NCBI RefSeq assembly: GCF_004331455.1 | Contig: NZ_SJJR01000019.1 | Coordinates: 1 to 64,000, forward strand | Length of the DNA: 64,000 bases | Direction: 5' to 3' | Source: Micromonospora zingiberis | GTDB lineage: Bacteria > Actinomycetota > Actinomycetes > Mycobacteriales > Micromonosporaceae | Part shown: piece after piece, positions 25,018 through 40,705 of the stretch | Position numbering within the stretch: the first letter of the stretch is position 1 | How the letters are laid out: each line of letters begins with the position of its first letter | Translations under genes and position numbers: made by a program | The notes under the pieces: model-generated | Told to the model about the DNA's origin: nothing | Databases searched by the model: none | The model's input: only the letters and a program-made list of their open reading frames with translations

Positions 25018-25945
25018 GAGCGCCGGTCGGCCACACCGCGCTGGTGCCGCTGGCCTCGAAGCTCAGTGCCACCGCCCCCAGTACGCCGGCGAACAGGTCA
25101 CGGTAGTCGAGTCCTGCACCCGCGACGGGCAGGGCGGCAGCCCTACGGCGGTCGTGTTCGACGACGGCACCCTCACCGAGGAGAGGGGGTGCGCTGTCGT
25201 GCGTACCGCCGGCACCTCACACGCCGCGGTCGTCAGCCGCGGCAGCCCCGGCGCCGTACCGACCGTCCGGTTCTTCACCGCTGACCGCGAGCTCAGGAAC
25301 TGTGGCCATGGCACCATCGCCGCGCAGGCCGTCCTGTTGCAGCGCAGCGGCGACAGCCGCCACCAGGGTCAGCAGCGTACGGGTGACCGTACGTTCGCGA
25401 CGACCGCCGTCCGGCACCGTCACGGTGTCGAGGTCTGGTTCGACCAGGGCGTCATCGACCTGCGTGACAGCGCCGCCGCCCGCGACGACGGCATCCTGGC
25501 GGCCCTCGGGCTGGACGTCGACGACATCGCCGACGGGGCGCGGATCGCCTCGCCGGGCACACCTCGGTTACTCGTCCCGGTCCGCGAACGCGGACTCCTG
25601 CTGTCGATCCGGCCCGCCCTCGACCAACTGGCGACCGAGTGCCGCCGGAACGGGTACCTCGGCTGCTTCGTCTACGCCCTGTCGCCGACGGGACGAACCG
25701 CGACCGGTCGCATGTTCGCCCCGGCCATCGGAGTCGACGAAGACATCGTGAACGCCAACAGCGCCGGCTGCCTGGCCGCGCACCTGCTGGAGACAGGTCG
25801 CCCCGGCCGGCTCGAAGTCCACCAGGGCGACGCGGTGGGCCGCCCCTCGACGGTCTTCGCGGCGGCGAGCCGCAGCGCGAACGGCCTGACGGCGAAGATC
25901 GGTGGGTTCGTCAACGTGCCAGCGGAACACCGTTGCGGGTGCTGA
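25010..25945 (+). CDS. PhzF-family protein
   Basis: A 311-residue protein of the PhzF/diaminopimelate-epimerase fold. Recognisable parts are GGSPTAVVF near 45, RFFTADRELRNCGHGTIAAQ near 95 and a FAPAIGVDEDIVNANSAGC segment near 245, the usual binding loops of both halves. The glutamate of the classic SET catalytic motif is replaced by His (GTSHAAVV), so the chemistry may differ from PhzF. The start overlaps the HxlR gene; a later start is possible because residues 1-25 have no family similarity. Confidence 0.75.
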   Translation: MSRSAGRPHRAGAAGLEAQCHRPQYAGEQVTVVESCTRDGQGGSPTAVVFDDGTLTEERGCAVVRTAGTSHAAVVSRGSPGAVPTVRFFTADRELRNCGHGTIAAQAVLLQRSGDSRHQGQQRTGDRTFATTAVRHRHGVEVWFDQGVIDLRDSAAARDDGILAALGLDVDDIADGARIASPGTPRLLVPVRERGLLLSIRPALDQLATECRRNGYLGCFVYALSPTGRTATGRMFAPAIGVDEDIVNANSAGCLAAHLLETGRPGRLEVHQGDAVGRPSTVFAAASRSANGLTAKIGGFVNVPAEHRCGC

Positions 25946-25981
25946 CCGGATGGCCGCGCGGAGTGAGCGACGCCTGACCGG

Positions 25982-26398
25982 TCAGCCGTCGACCCAGCCG
26001 TGGGAGCGGCCGAACTCGGCGAAGCGTTCCCGAATCGCGATGATCTGGGCGCCGGTCAACGACGGCGAGCAGCGCAGCAGCATCTCCGTCACCGCCCCGG
26101 TGAACTCGGCCGGCGCCAGGACGTCGCACATCTCGTCGTCGCCCTCGACGCGGGCCCGGGACCGGCGTTCGTTACCGATCGCCGTCGCCTCCGACTCGAC
26201 GATACGCACCGTCACGGCCTTCAGGCCGCGGTCGCTGTCCACGGCTTCGTACTCGACCGGCAGGCCGACCCGCACCAGCTGACGGTGCTCGCCGAAATCG
26301 TTGGCGTGGACGAAGACGTCCTCACCGCCGGCCGATGGTGCGATGAATCCGTAGCCCCGCACGTCGTCGAACCGGATGATCTTGCCCACTGAAACCAC
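25982..26398 (-). CDS. Cold-shock-domain protein with C-terminal extension
   Basis: A 138-residue protein. Residues 4-65 form a cold-shock domain: VGKIIRFDDVRGYGFIAP carries RNP1, and GGEDVFVHANDF carries RNP2. It then extends into an acidic helical tail of about 70 residues (LLRCSPSLTGAQIIAIRERF) not found in CspA. It should bind single-stranded nucleic acid. GTG 26398 is chosen because GAGG lies 6 bp upstream; GTG 26389 is an alternative. Single gene. Confidence 0.8.
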   Translation of the reverse strand: MVSVGKIIRFDDVRGYGFIAPSAGGEDVFVHANDFGEHRQLVRVGLPVEYEAVDSDRGLKAVTVRIVESEATAIGNERRSRARVEGDDEMCDVLAPAEFTGAVTEMLLRCSPSLTGAQIIAIRERFAEFGRSHGWVDG

Positions 26399-26721
26399 AA
26401 CCAACCTCACCCATACTCAACCCACGCCTGTCGCGATGCCGGTGACAGCCGGCAACCTGACCGTCGCCGCGCCCAGCCTCGCACGCGGACCCCTGCGGCC
26501 GTGGCCCGGTGCTTCTCCACGCCACGGCCCTCGGTGCCCACGGAATTCCTCAGCGTAGTCGGGGGGTCTGCCTGGCGACAATACGACGGCGCGGGTGCCG
26601 CCCCTCGGCTCGGGGGAATCCGGTCGCGTGCCACTGCGCGGTGGCCGGTCCGGCGCGGTGGTGGCCGGCGTTGACCGTGCCCGTCATGTCGCCCGTGACA
26701 GTCCAAACTAGGCTGAACTCC
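26399..26721. other. Intergenic region without a gene
   Basis: A region of 323 bp between divergent genes. Reading frames here lack family similarity and typical codon bias. It must hold the promoter of the cold-shock-domain gene; the only clear element seen is the -10 box at 26709-26714. Confidence 0.5.
26709..26714 (+). promoter_or_regulatory. -10 box of a leaderless-type promoter
   Basis: TAGGCT, 7 bp upstream of the ATG at 26722. Confidence 0.5.
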
Positions 26722-27264
26722 ATGTCACATCCGCGGCCCGAAACGCCGTCCGCCCGCAAACTCGTCTGGGCTTCCGAGGACGTTCTCGCCCAAGTCGGGG
26801 ACCAGATCCAGCCGCCGGTGAGCCTGCCGAGACAAACCGCGCAGGTGGCGACGGTGGCGTTCCTCTTCATCTCGCTACCCGCCTTCGCCGTGCTCGCGGT
26901 GACGACCATCGTCGCGCCGTCGGTGACCAGCGGCGCCGGCATCGGTCGGGTTGCCTTCTGGGCGGCACAGTTGGGCCTTCTGTTCGCGATCGGTGCGGCG
27001 GTCGCCACGCTGTGGCGGCGGGGCGGCATGCCGAAGGCGGCCACCTCCAACCGGGTGGCCGTCCTGCGCATCGGGCGGAACCTGCTCTGCACCGCCGCCG
27101 GCGCGTGGCTGGTGCTGGCGCTGCAAGGGCTGGCGATCGGCCAGATCCTCACCTTGGTGGTCGTGCTCGTCGTCGTGCTGGACGTGTTGCCGGTGACCGT
27201 GGCCAGGCTGCTGGGTCGTCAGCGCCGACGCCGTGCGGACAGGGCGTCCGACCCGGTGGCGTGA
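26722..27264 (+). CDS. Hypothetical multi-pass membrane protein
   Basis: A 180-residue protein with four probable membrane helices: about 38-60 (ATVAFLFISLPAFAVLAV), 72-95 (AFWAAQLGLLFAIGAAVATL), 118-135 (LLCTAAGAWLVLALQGLAIG) and 136-158 (ILTLVVVLVVVLDVLPVTVA), ending in a strongly basic tail (LLGRQRRRRADR). The basic ends should face the cytoplasm. I do not recognise the family. The ATG is supported by the TAGGCT box 7 bp upstream. Confidence 0.75.
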   Translation: MSHPRPETPSARKLVWASEDVLAQVGDQIQPPVSLPRQTAQVATVAFLFISLPAFAVLAVTTIVAPSVTSGAGIGRVAFWAAQLGLLFAIGAAVATLWRRGGMPKAATSNRVAVLRIGRNLLCTAAGAWLVLALQGLAIGQILTLVVVLVVVLDVLPVTVARLLGRQRRRRADRASDPVA

Positions 27265-27361
27265 GGGCGCGGGCACGGCACCACGGATGAGGGCGGCGGC
27301 CCGGGCCTGTCCGGCGTACGGGTTCGGCCGTTGTGGGTCGTCGTCGATCCCGCCGGGTCGG

Positions 27362-27952
27362 TCACTGCCGCATGATCCAGATCGGCAGTGGCTCGTCGAC
27401 GGTGCGGACGACCTGCCATCCGGCGCGGCGGTAGAACTCGACATTGGCCGGGTTGCTGGTCTCCAGGATCGCGGGCAGCCCCTCGGCGGCGGCGCGGCGC
27501 AGCCCGGCGGTCATCACCGCCCGACCCAGTTGACGTCCCGCGCTGTCCGGGTGGGTGCCCAGCACACCGAGGTACCAGAACGGTGCGGCCGGCAGGGCGG
27601 CGTGCACCGCCCGGTCGTAGGCGCGGGTCCGGGCGAGCACGTCAGCCGGAAGCTGGGCGTCGAGATCCTCGGCCGGAGACTGGGCGTCGAGGTCCTCGGC
27701 CGACGACGAATCCCCGCCGGAGGGCGGCTCCCACATCGCGGTCGAGGCACCTGGCCCGATCGTCCAGATCGTGCCCAGCCCGACCCGCTTGTCGAACAGC
27801 TTGCCGAAGAACGCGGCGGCGAACCGGGGGTAGTCCTCCGGGGCCGGGAAGAGATAGCGCAACACCGGGTCCTGGGCGAAGGCGGCGACCAGGCCGCCGA
27901 TCACCTGTGGACGATCCGCCGGGGTGGCGATGGTGACTTCGGTCGTCTGCAC
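27362..27952 (-). CDS. GNAT N-acetyltransferase
   Basis: A 196-residue GNAT protein: it starts VTIATPADRPQVIGGLVAAF, has a large substrate loop, then FWYLGVLGTHPDSAGRQLGR with the acetyl-CoA motif G-R-Q-L-G-R near 145, and PAILETSNPANVEFYRRAGW near 170. The loop near 85-105 contains a tandem duplication of the unit AEDLDAQ, so that region is probably a flexible insertion. GTG start at 27952. Substrate unknown; the neighbour at 28009 is divergent. Confidence 0.85.
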   Translation of the reverse strand: MQTTEVTIATPADRPQVIGGLVAAFAQDPVLRYLFPAPEDYPRFAAAFFGKLFDKRVGLGTIWTIGPGASTAMWEPPSGGDSSSAEDLDAQSPAEDLDAQLPADVLARTRAYDRAVHAALPAAPFWYLGVLGTHPDSAGRQLGRAVMTAGLRRAAAEGLPAILETSNPANVEFYRRAGWQVVRTVDEPLPIWIMRQ

Positions 27953-27995
27953 AGCGTCGTACTGTAGCCGTCCCGCCGATGTCGGTGGGGGCGGT

Positions 27996-28001
27996 TATCG
28001 T
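27996..28001 (+). promoter_or_regulatory. -10 box of a leaderless-type promoter
   Basis: TATCGT, 7 bp upstream of the GTG at 28009. Confidence 0.45.
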
Positions 28002-28008
28002 CCCGTCC

Positions 28009-28557
28009 GTGACTGACATCGATCTTGCCGTTTCCGCCTCGTCGCCGACCGCCGAGGAGGAGGCGCGTTTCTGGGCGTTGCTGGAGCAGGCGTGGGCACA
28101 GCTCGGCCCGGAGCCGGCGGCGGCCCGCCGTGCCCTGCTCGACCGGAACCCGGACAGCGACCCGGACGACGAGCTGTACGCGATCCACACCTGGCTCGCG
28201 CCCTTCCTCGACGTGCTGGGTGGCCTGGCCGCCGAGCTGCCGGCCCCGGAGCTGGTCGCCCTCGACCGGGTCGCCGAGCGGAAGCTGTACGACATCGACC
28301 GCGCCGACATCCACGAGTTCACCGACGGCTCCGACGACGGTTTCCTCTACGCCCGGGGGTTCATCGTCGCCGTCGGCCGGGAGTTCTACGAGGCGGTCCG
28401 GGCAGATCCGGCGATGGCGCTGCTCGATGCCAGCTGCGAGGAGTTCTGCTACTTCTTCGCCCACCTGCACGACAAGCGGTTCGGTGACTGGCCGAACACC
28501 GGCTCGGGCATCTCCCGCGAGTCGGTCAGCAACGCGGCCGGTTGGCCGGCGGAATAG
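28009..28557 (+). CDS. DUF4240 protein
   Basis: A 182-residue protein that resembles the DUF4240 family: EEEARFWALLEQAW at the start, WLAPFLDVLGG, the central LYDIDRADIHEFTDGSDDGF and then LYARGFIVAVGREFYEAVRA, the most conserved stretch. It is soluble and acidic, and no function is established for the family. GTG 28009 is favoured over the upstream ATG 27979 by the TATCGT box. It converges on the carboxylase gene, with a shared terminator between them. Confidence 0.7.
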   Translation: MTDIDLAVSASSPTAEEEARFWALLEQAWAQLGPEPAAARRALLDRNPDSDPDDELYAIHTWLAPFLDVLGGLAAELPAPELVALDRVAERKLYDIDRADIHEFTDGSDDGFLYARGFIVAVGREFYEAVRADPAMALLDASCEEFCYFFAHLHDKRFGDWPNTGSGISRESVSNAAGWPAE

Positions 28558-28575
28558 CCGTCGCGGGATGGATGT

Positions 28576-28610
28576 GGGCCAGGGACCGGCGGTGGACCGG
28601 CCCCTGGCCC
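28576..28610. terminator. Bidirectional terminator hairpin
   Basis: A 14-bp stem with one mismatch (GGGCCAGGGACCGG pairing with 28597-28610) and a 7-base loop, between the convergent DUF4240 and carboxylase genes. Confidence 0.75.
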
Positions 28611-28621
28611 GGATGAGCGAA

Positions 28622-34084
<5,463 letters not shown>

Positions 34085-34368
34085 CCGACCGACCCTTCCG
34101 GTAGACCTACGACGAACGTGCCGCAGGACAAGCAGCCCTCGGCAGTGAACACCTTTCTGCCTGCGAACTGGCAGCGCCATGCCGTAACCGCCGAACCCTG
34201 CGCGGCCCGGTTGTGGGAACTGTACAAAACCTTTTGGTGTCTTCGCCTCTGCTGGCGATACCGCCATCGAACCTCATCCGGGCCCGTTGGGCCAGGTTTG
34301 TCATGTCGATCATTCGGGCACAGGGGCGCGCGTACGGCCATCGATCAACCGAACGAACGGGGGAGTCC

Positions 34369-34778
34369 ATGACTCGACTGGCCAGCATCGGCCTGGCGAC
34401 GACGCTCGTGGTGGTGGGGGCGGCGCCGCCGGCCCGCGCCGCGGCGGCGCAGCTTGTGAACTTCGCGCCGGCCCAGTACCTCGCCACCGGATCGACCGCG
34501 ACCAACGCGGTCGCGGTGGCCGACGTGACCGGCGACGGGCGAGCCGACACCTGACCGGTGACGGCGGCGCCGACCTGGCGGTCGCCCACGCGAATTGGCT
34601 GGCGGTCAGCGTGCACCTCCAGCAGCCGGGCGGCACGCTCGGCGGGTACGCCACGAACCCGGTCGACGGGGTCGGCCCGCACGAGGACGCGCTGGCCATC
34701 GGTGACGTCACCGGGGACGGCAAACCGGACATCGTGGTGGTGGCGTACGACAAGGTGGCGGTGCTGCGGCAGCGCTGA
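34369..34778 (+). pseudogene. Broken FG-GAP/VCBS repeat secreted protein
   Basis: A strong ribosome-binding site (GGGGGAG) and a signal peptide (MTRLASIGLATTLVVVGAAP, cut near ARAAA) lead to one FG-GAP-type calcium loop, VADVTGDGRAD, and then a stop at 34552. In another frame an adjoining loop (LTGDGGADLAVAHANWLAVS) and a third (IGDVTGDGKPDIVVV) continue to 34778. The repeats are normally some 55-60 residues apart, so recombination between two repeat units appears to have deleted the segment and broken the frame. Confidence 0.6.
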
Positions 34779-34789
34779 CACCCGACGGC

Positions 34790-34826
34790 GGAGCAGGGGC
34801 CCGGTGGGCGTACGGGCCCCTGCTCC
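34790..34826 (+). terminator. Hairpin terminator
   Basis: A perfect 14-bp stem (GGAGCAGGGGCCCG pairing with 34813-34826) and a 9-base loop, 11 bp past the FG-GAP reading frame. Confidence 0.75.
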
Positions 34827-34913
34827 GTGCGGTGCGGTACCGGGCGGCGGCGGGCCGGCGCGGGCGGCGCCGGAAGTGGGCAACTGTCGGTGGGCCGTGG
34901 CACGATTTCGGAG

Positions 34914-35357
<444 letters not shown>

Positions 35358-35392
35358 CCGGCGCAGACGTACGCCGTACAGATGGAGACACG

Positions 35393-37777
<2,385 letters not shown>

Positions 37778-37782
37778 GTCGT

Positions 37783-37829
37783 GCCGATCAGGATTCGAGA
37801 AGCGTGGCCGGTCCAGGCGCAGCTAGCGT
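37783..37829 (+). promoter_or_regulatory. Promoter/operator of the VOC gene (twin 2)
   Basis: A 23-bp block at 37783-37805 identical to the one before the UvrA-like gene, then the same 13-bp spacing to GCAGCTAGC and a TAGCGT -10 box at 37824-37829, which is 7 bp before the ATG. Confidence 0.7.
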
Positions 37830-37836
37830 GACCAGC

Positions 37837-38247
37837 ATGAACATCACCATCAACGCGAGTTTCCTGCCGCACACCGACCCGGAGGCCGCGCTGGCCTTCT
37901 ACCGGGACATCCTCGGCTTCGAGGTTCGCCTCGACGTGGGACAGGGCACAATGCGCTGGCTCACCGTCGGCCCCACCGGCCAGCCCGACACCTCCATCGT
38001 CCTGACGCCACCGGCGGTCGACCCCGGCATCACCGCCGACGAACGCCGCACCATCGCCGAGATGATGGCCAAGGGCACCTACGCCGGCATCCTGCTGGCC
38101 ACCCGGGACCTCGACGGCACCTTCGACCGACTGCAGGCCAGCGGCGTGGAGGTGGTCCAGGAGCCGACCGAGCAGCCGTACGGGCTGCGCGACTGCGCCG
38201 TACGCGACCCCTCGGGCAACATGGTCCGTATTCAGGAACTGCGCTGA
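37837..38247 (+). CDS. VOC-family (glyoxalase/bleomycin-resistance fold) protein
   Basis: A 136-residue VOC protein with two beta-alpha-beta-beta-beta units: ASFLPHTDPEAALAFYRDIL and ILLATRDLDGTFDRLQASGV, ending DPSGNMVRIQEL. Possible metal ligands are the early His and a C-terminal acidic residue. It may bind or modify a small toxic molecule. The ATG at 37837 is favoured over an upstream in-frame start because it fits the family N-terminus and the -10 box. Likely co-regulated with the UvrA-like gene. Confidence 0.85.
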   Translation: MNITINASFLPHTDPEAALAFYRDILGFEVRLDVGQGTMRWLTVGPTGQPDTSIVLTPPAVDPGITADERRTIAEMMAKGTYAGILLATRDLDGTFDRLQASGVEVVQEPTEQPYGLRDCAVRDPSGNMVRIQELR

Positions 38248-38341
38248 CCCGACCGGCGGACCGGCGCCGGCGATCCCCCTCCTCGATGCTGCGGCGGGGG
38301 CAGGCCGGCGCCCCGCCGACGGGGGCGGTCGGTCGCGTGGT

Positions 38342-38347
38342 TACCCT
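38342..38347 (+). promoter_or_regulatory. -10 box of a leaderless-type promoter
   Basis: TACCCT, 6 bp upstream of the ATG at 38354. Confidence 0.45.
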
Positions 38348-38353
38348 GCGGCG

Positions 38354-38899
38354 ATGGCGGTCGGCGAGGAAGGGCGGCAGCTGGCGGTGTCGCTGGCGGA
38401 GCACATCGACCGGGTCACCTTCACCGACCTGACCACCGACCAGGTCACGGCCCGGCTGATCGACGCCGTGGTCGGCTGGGCACGCGGGCACGGCTGGCGG
38501 GTCTACCGGCGGGCGCCGAGCGTACTGTCGCTGCCGCCGCCGATGTCCGCCCAGCAGTCGGTGCTCGACGTGGCCTGTGCCCGCCCCGCCGGGCCGCCGG
38601 TCGTCGTCGAGATCGACCACGGCACGCGGCGCCGCACCTGGGAGAAGCTGCTCGCCGAGGCGGACGCCGGGCGGATACCGCTCTGGCTGCGCTGGGGCAC
38701 CGGCCGGTTCACCCCACCACCACCGCCGATCCAGATGGTGACCTGCGAGGTGACCGGGCGACCGGATCCGGTCGGCCAGGGTCGGCTGCACAGCCGGCTC
38801 CCACGGGCCGAGAAGCAGCCACCGGCACACTCGGCCGCGCCGGTCGGCGCGGCGGACGCCGTCGAACTGCCGCTGCCACCGGCCGCGTCAGCCGAGTAG
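38354..38899 (+). CDS. Hypothetical protein
   Basis: A 181-residue protein I do not recognise. The N-terminal half is helical (LAEHIDRVTFTDLTTDQVTA). The centre, VVVEIDHGTRRRTWEKLLAE, then IPLWLRWGTGRF, has strand-helix-strand character with acidic and basic residues that loosely recalls a nuclease-like core, but no family signature can be confirmed. The C-terminal 55 residues are Pro/Ala-rich and probably disordered. The ATG is supported by a TACCCT box. Confidence 0.65.
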   Translation: MAVGEEGRQLAVSLAEHIDRVTFTDLTTDQVTARLIDAVVGWARGHGWRVYRRAPSVLSLPPPMSAQQSVLDVACARPAGPPVVVEIDHGTRRRTWEKLLAEADAGRIPLWLRWGTGRFTPPPPPIQMVTCEVTGRPDPVGQGRLHSRLPRAEKQPPAHSAAPVGAADAVELPLPPAASAE

Positions 38900-39032
38900 C
38901 CGACGGCAGGCGTACGCACCGCCGGTCGCCGGACCGGAACGCTCGGTGCGTTGCGGACGTCCGGTGACTCCCCGAATTGGAGCGGTTGCCGTAACATCGG
39001 GCTGATTCCTACCTGGGCGGTGCGGAGGCCGC

Positions 39033-40616
39033 ATGGACGAGGTGACCCTCCGGGCGCTCTGTCTCCTAGAGGAGGCGCAGGCCGGTGCCGCGGCGCGGGT
39101 GTTGGGCGTCGCCGAATCGGCGCTCCGCGAACCCACCGGGGAGATCAGCGACGGCCCGGCGGCGATGCACTTCGCGCGCGTCGTGGCCCTGACCCGCCTG
39201 GGCGAGCTGCGTGCCGCGATCAGCGCCGCCGACCTGATGTTGGCCGCCGCCGACCGCGAAGGCAGCGCCGGATGGCGCTCCTGCGCGCTGTCCCTGCGCG
39301 CGACCCGGCGACTTCGCCTCGGCGGCCAGGACATGGCCGAGTACGACATCGAGGCGGTGCTACGCGATCTGGTCAGCGCGGAGACCGCCCTGCTCGCCGA
39401 CGAACCGAACCCGGTGATCACGGGCAACGCGCACACCGGGATCGCGATCGGATACGCGCAGCTACGCCTCTACGAGTTGGCCGCCCCGCAGTTCGAGGCG
39501 GCCTACGAGGCGGCCTGCCGGGCGGCGTACCCGGACAACGGCAACCGCGCGATGTGGCTGTGCAACCTCGCCGAACTCAACCTGCTCTGGGCGCTGGAGC
39601 TGTACCAGGTCGGCCAGGTCGCCGAGGCGGAACAGCACACCACCGCCGCGGAGGGGTACGCGATGCGGGCGGCGGCGGAGGCGTCCGGCCGCAAGGCGGA
39701 GGTGTGGCGGCTCTCCGCCCTGCTGTTCGCCGCGTGCGCCCGCGCCGACCGCCAGGACCCCGCCGGTGCGGCTGCCGACATCCCCCGGTACACCGACCTG
39801 CTGCGGACCCACGGGCTCCCCGAACACCAGCAGGAGATGCTGCTCTGCCGGCCCTTCCATGCCGTCGCGCTGCGCCGCTCCGGGCGACCCGAGGAGGCCC
39901 TGCGCGTCATCGAGGACGCCGTCGCCCTGCTGTCACCCGACGCCGACTGGCTGATCTCGGCAGCGGTGCACCGCACCCACGCGGTGCTGCTGGCGGTGAA
40001 CGGATCGCCCGACGCCCGGGCCGGGCTCACCTACGGCGACGCCCTCGCCGAACTGCTGTGGCGCCAACGGCACCGGTGGCTGCACACGGCGATGACCATG
40101 CAGTCGTACGACGCCCTGCGCTGGCAACACGAGCAGGCCGAGCGGGCGGCGCAGACCGACCCGCTCACCGGCGTGGCGAACCGGCGTGGCCTCGACCGGT
40201 TCCTGCGGAACCTGGCCGACCCCGGTGCCGCCGACCACCCGGTGGCGGTGCTGGCCGTGGACATCGACCGGTTCAAGCACATAAACGATTCGCTGGGCCA
40301 CTCCACCGGCGACGACGTGCTGCGGGCGGTGGCGCAACTGCTCACCACCAGCGTCCGGCAGGGCGATTTCGTGGCCCGACTGGGCGGTGACGAGTTCGTC
40401 GCCATCCTGCCGGGCGCCGACGCCACGCTCGCCCAGCTGGTGGCGCAGCGGACCGTGGAGGCGGTCGCCGGCCTGACCGCCTGGCAGGCGAACGTCAGCG
40501 TCGGCGTAGCCTGCGGCCCGGCGTACTCCCTGGACCAGGCCCTCAGCCACGCCGACAGCGCGATGTACGCGGCCAAGCGCGCCGGCGGCAACCAGGCGAG
40601 CTGCACGTCAGCCTGA
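39033..40616 (+). CDS. Diguanylate cyclase with TPR-like sensor
   Basis: A 527-residue cytoplasmic protein. Residues about 1-360 are all-helical with TPR-like periodicity, probably a protein-interaction sensor. A GGDEF domain fills about 370-525: it starts DPLTGVANRRGL, has an intact GGDEF active site near 452, and an RxxD inhibitory site (RQGD) five residues before it. Both features predict an active, product-inhibited enzyme making cyclic-di-GMP from two GTP. No membrane segment is present. GGAGG precedes the ATG. It is a single gene. Confidence 0.9.
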   Translation: MDEVTLRALCLLEEAQAGAAARVLGVAESALREPTGEISDGPAAMHFARVVALTRLGELRAAISAADLMLAAADREGSAGWRSCALSLRATRRLRLGGQDMAEYDIEAVLRDLVSAETALLADEPNPVITGNAHTGIAIGYAQLRLYELAAPQFEAAYEAACRAAYPDNGNRAMWLCNLAELNLLWALELYQVGQVAEAEQHTTAAEGYAMRAAAEASGRKAEVWRLSALLFAACARADRQDPAGAAADIPRYTDLLRTHGLPEHQQEMLLCRPFHAVALRRSGRPEEALRVIEDAVALLSPDADWLISAAVHRTHAVLLAVNGSPDARAGLTYGDALAELLWRQRHRWLHTAMTMQSYDALRWQHEQAERAAQTDPLTGVANRRGLDRFLRNLADPGAADHPVAVLAVDIDRFKHINDSLGHSTGDDVLRAVAQLLTTSVRQGDFVARLGGDEFVAILPGADATLAQLVAQRTVEAVAGLTAWQANVSVGVACGPAYSLDQALSHADSAMYAAKRAGGNQASCTSA

Positions 40617-40705
40617 CCTGTCGTCCCGGGCGCACCTGGGCCGGCGCGGCGGGCAGGTCGGAAGGCACGCGCCAGGTAGGCCGCGGCGTCAGGCGGTTCG
40701 CGGCT

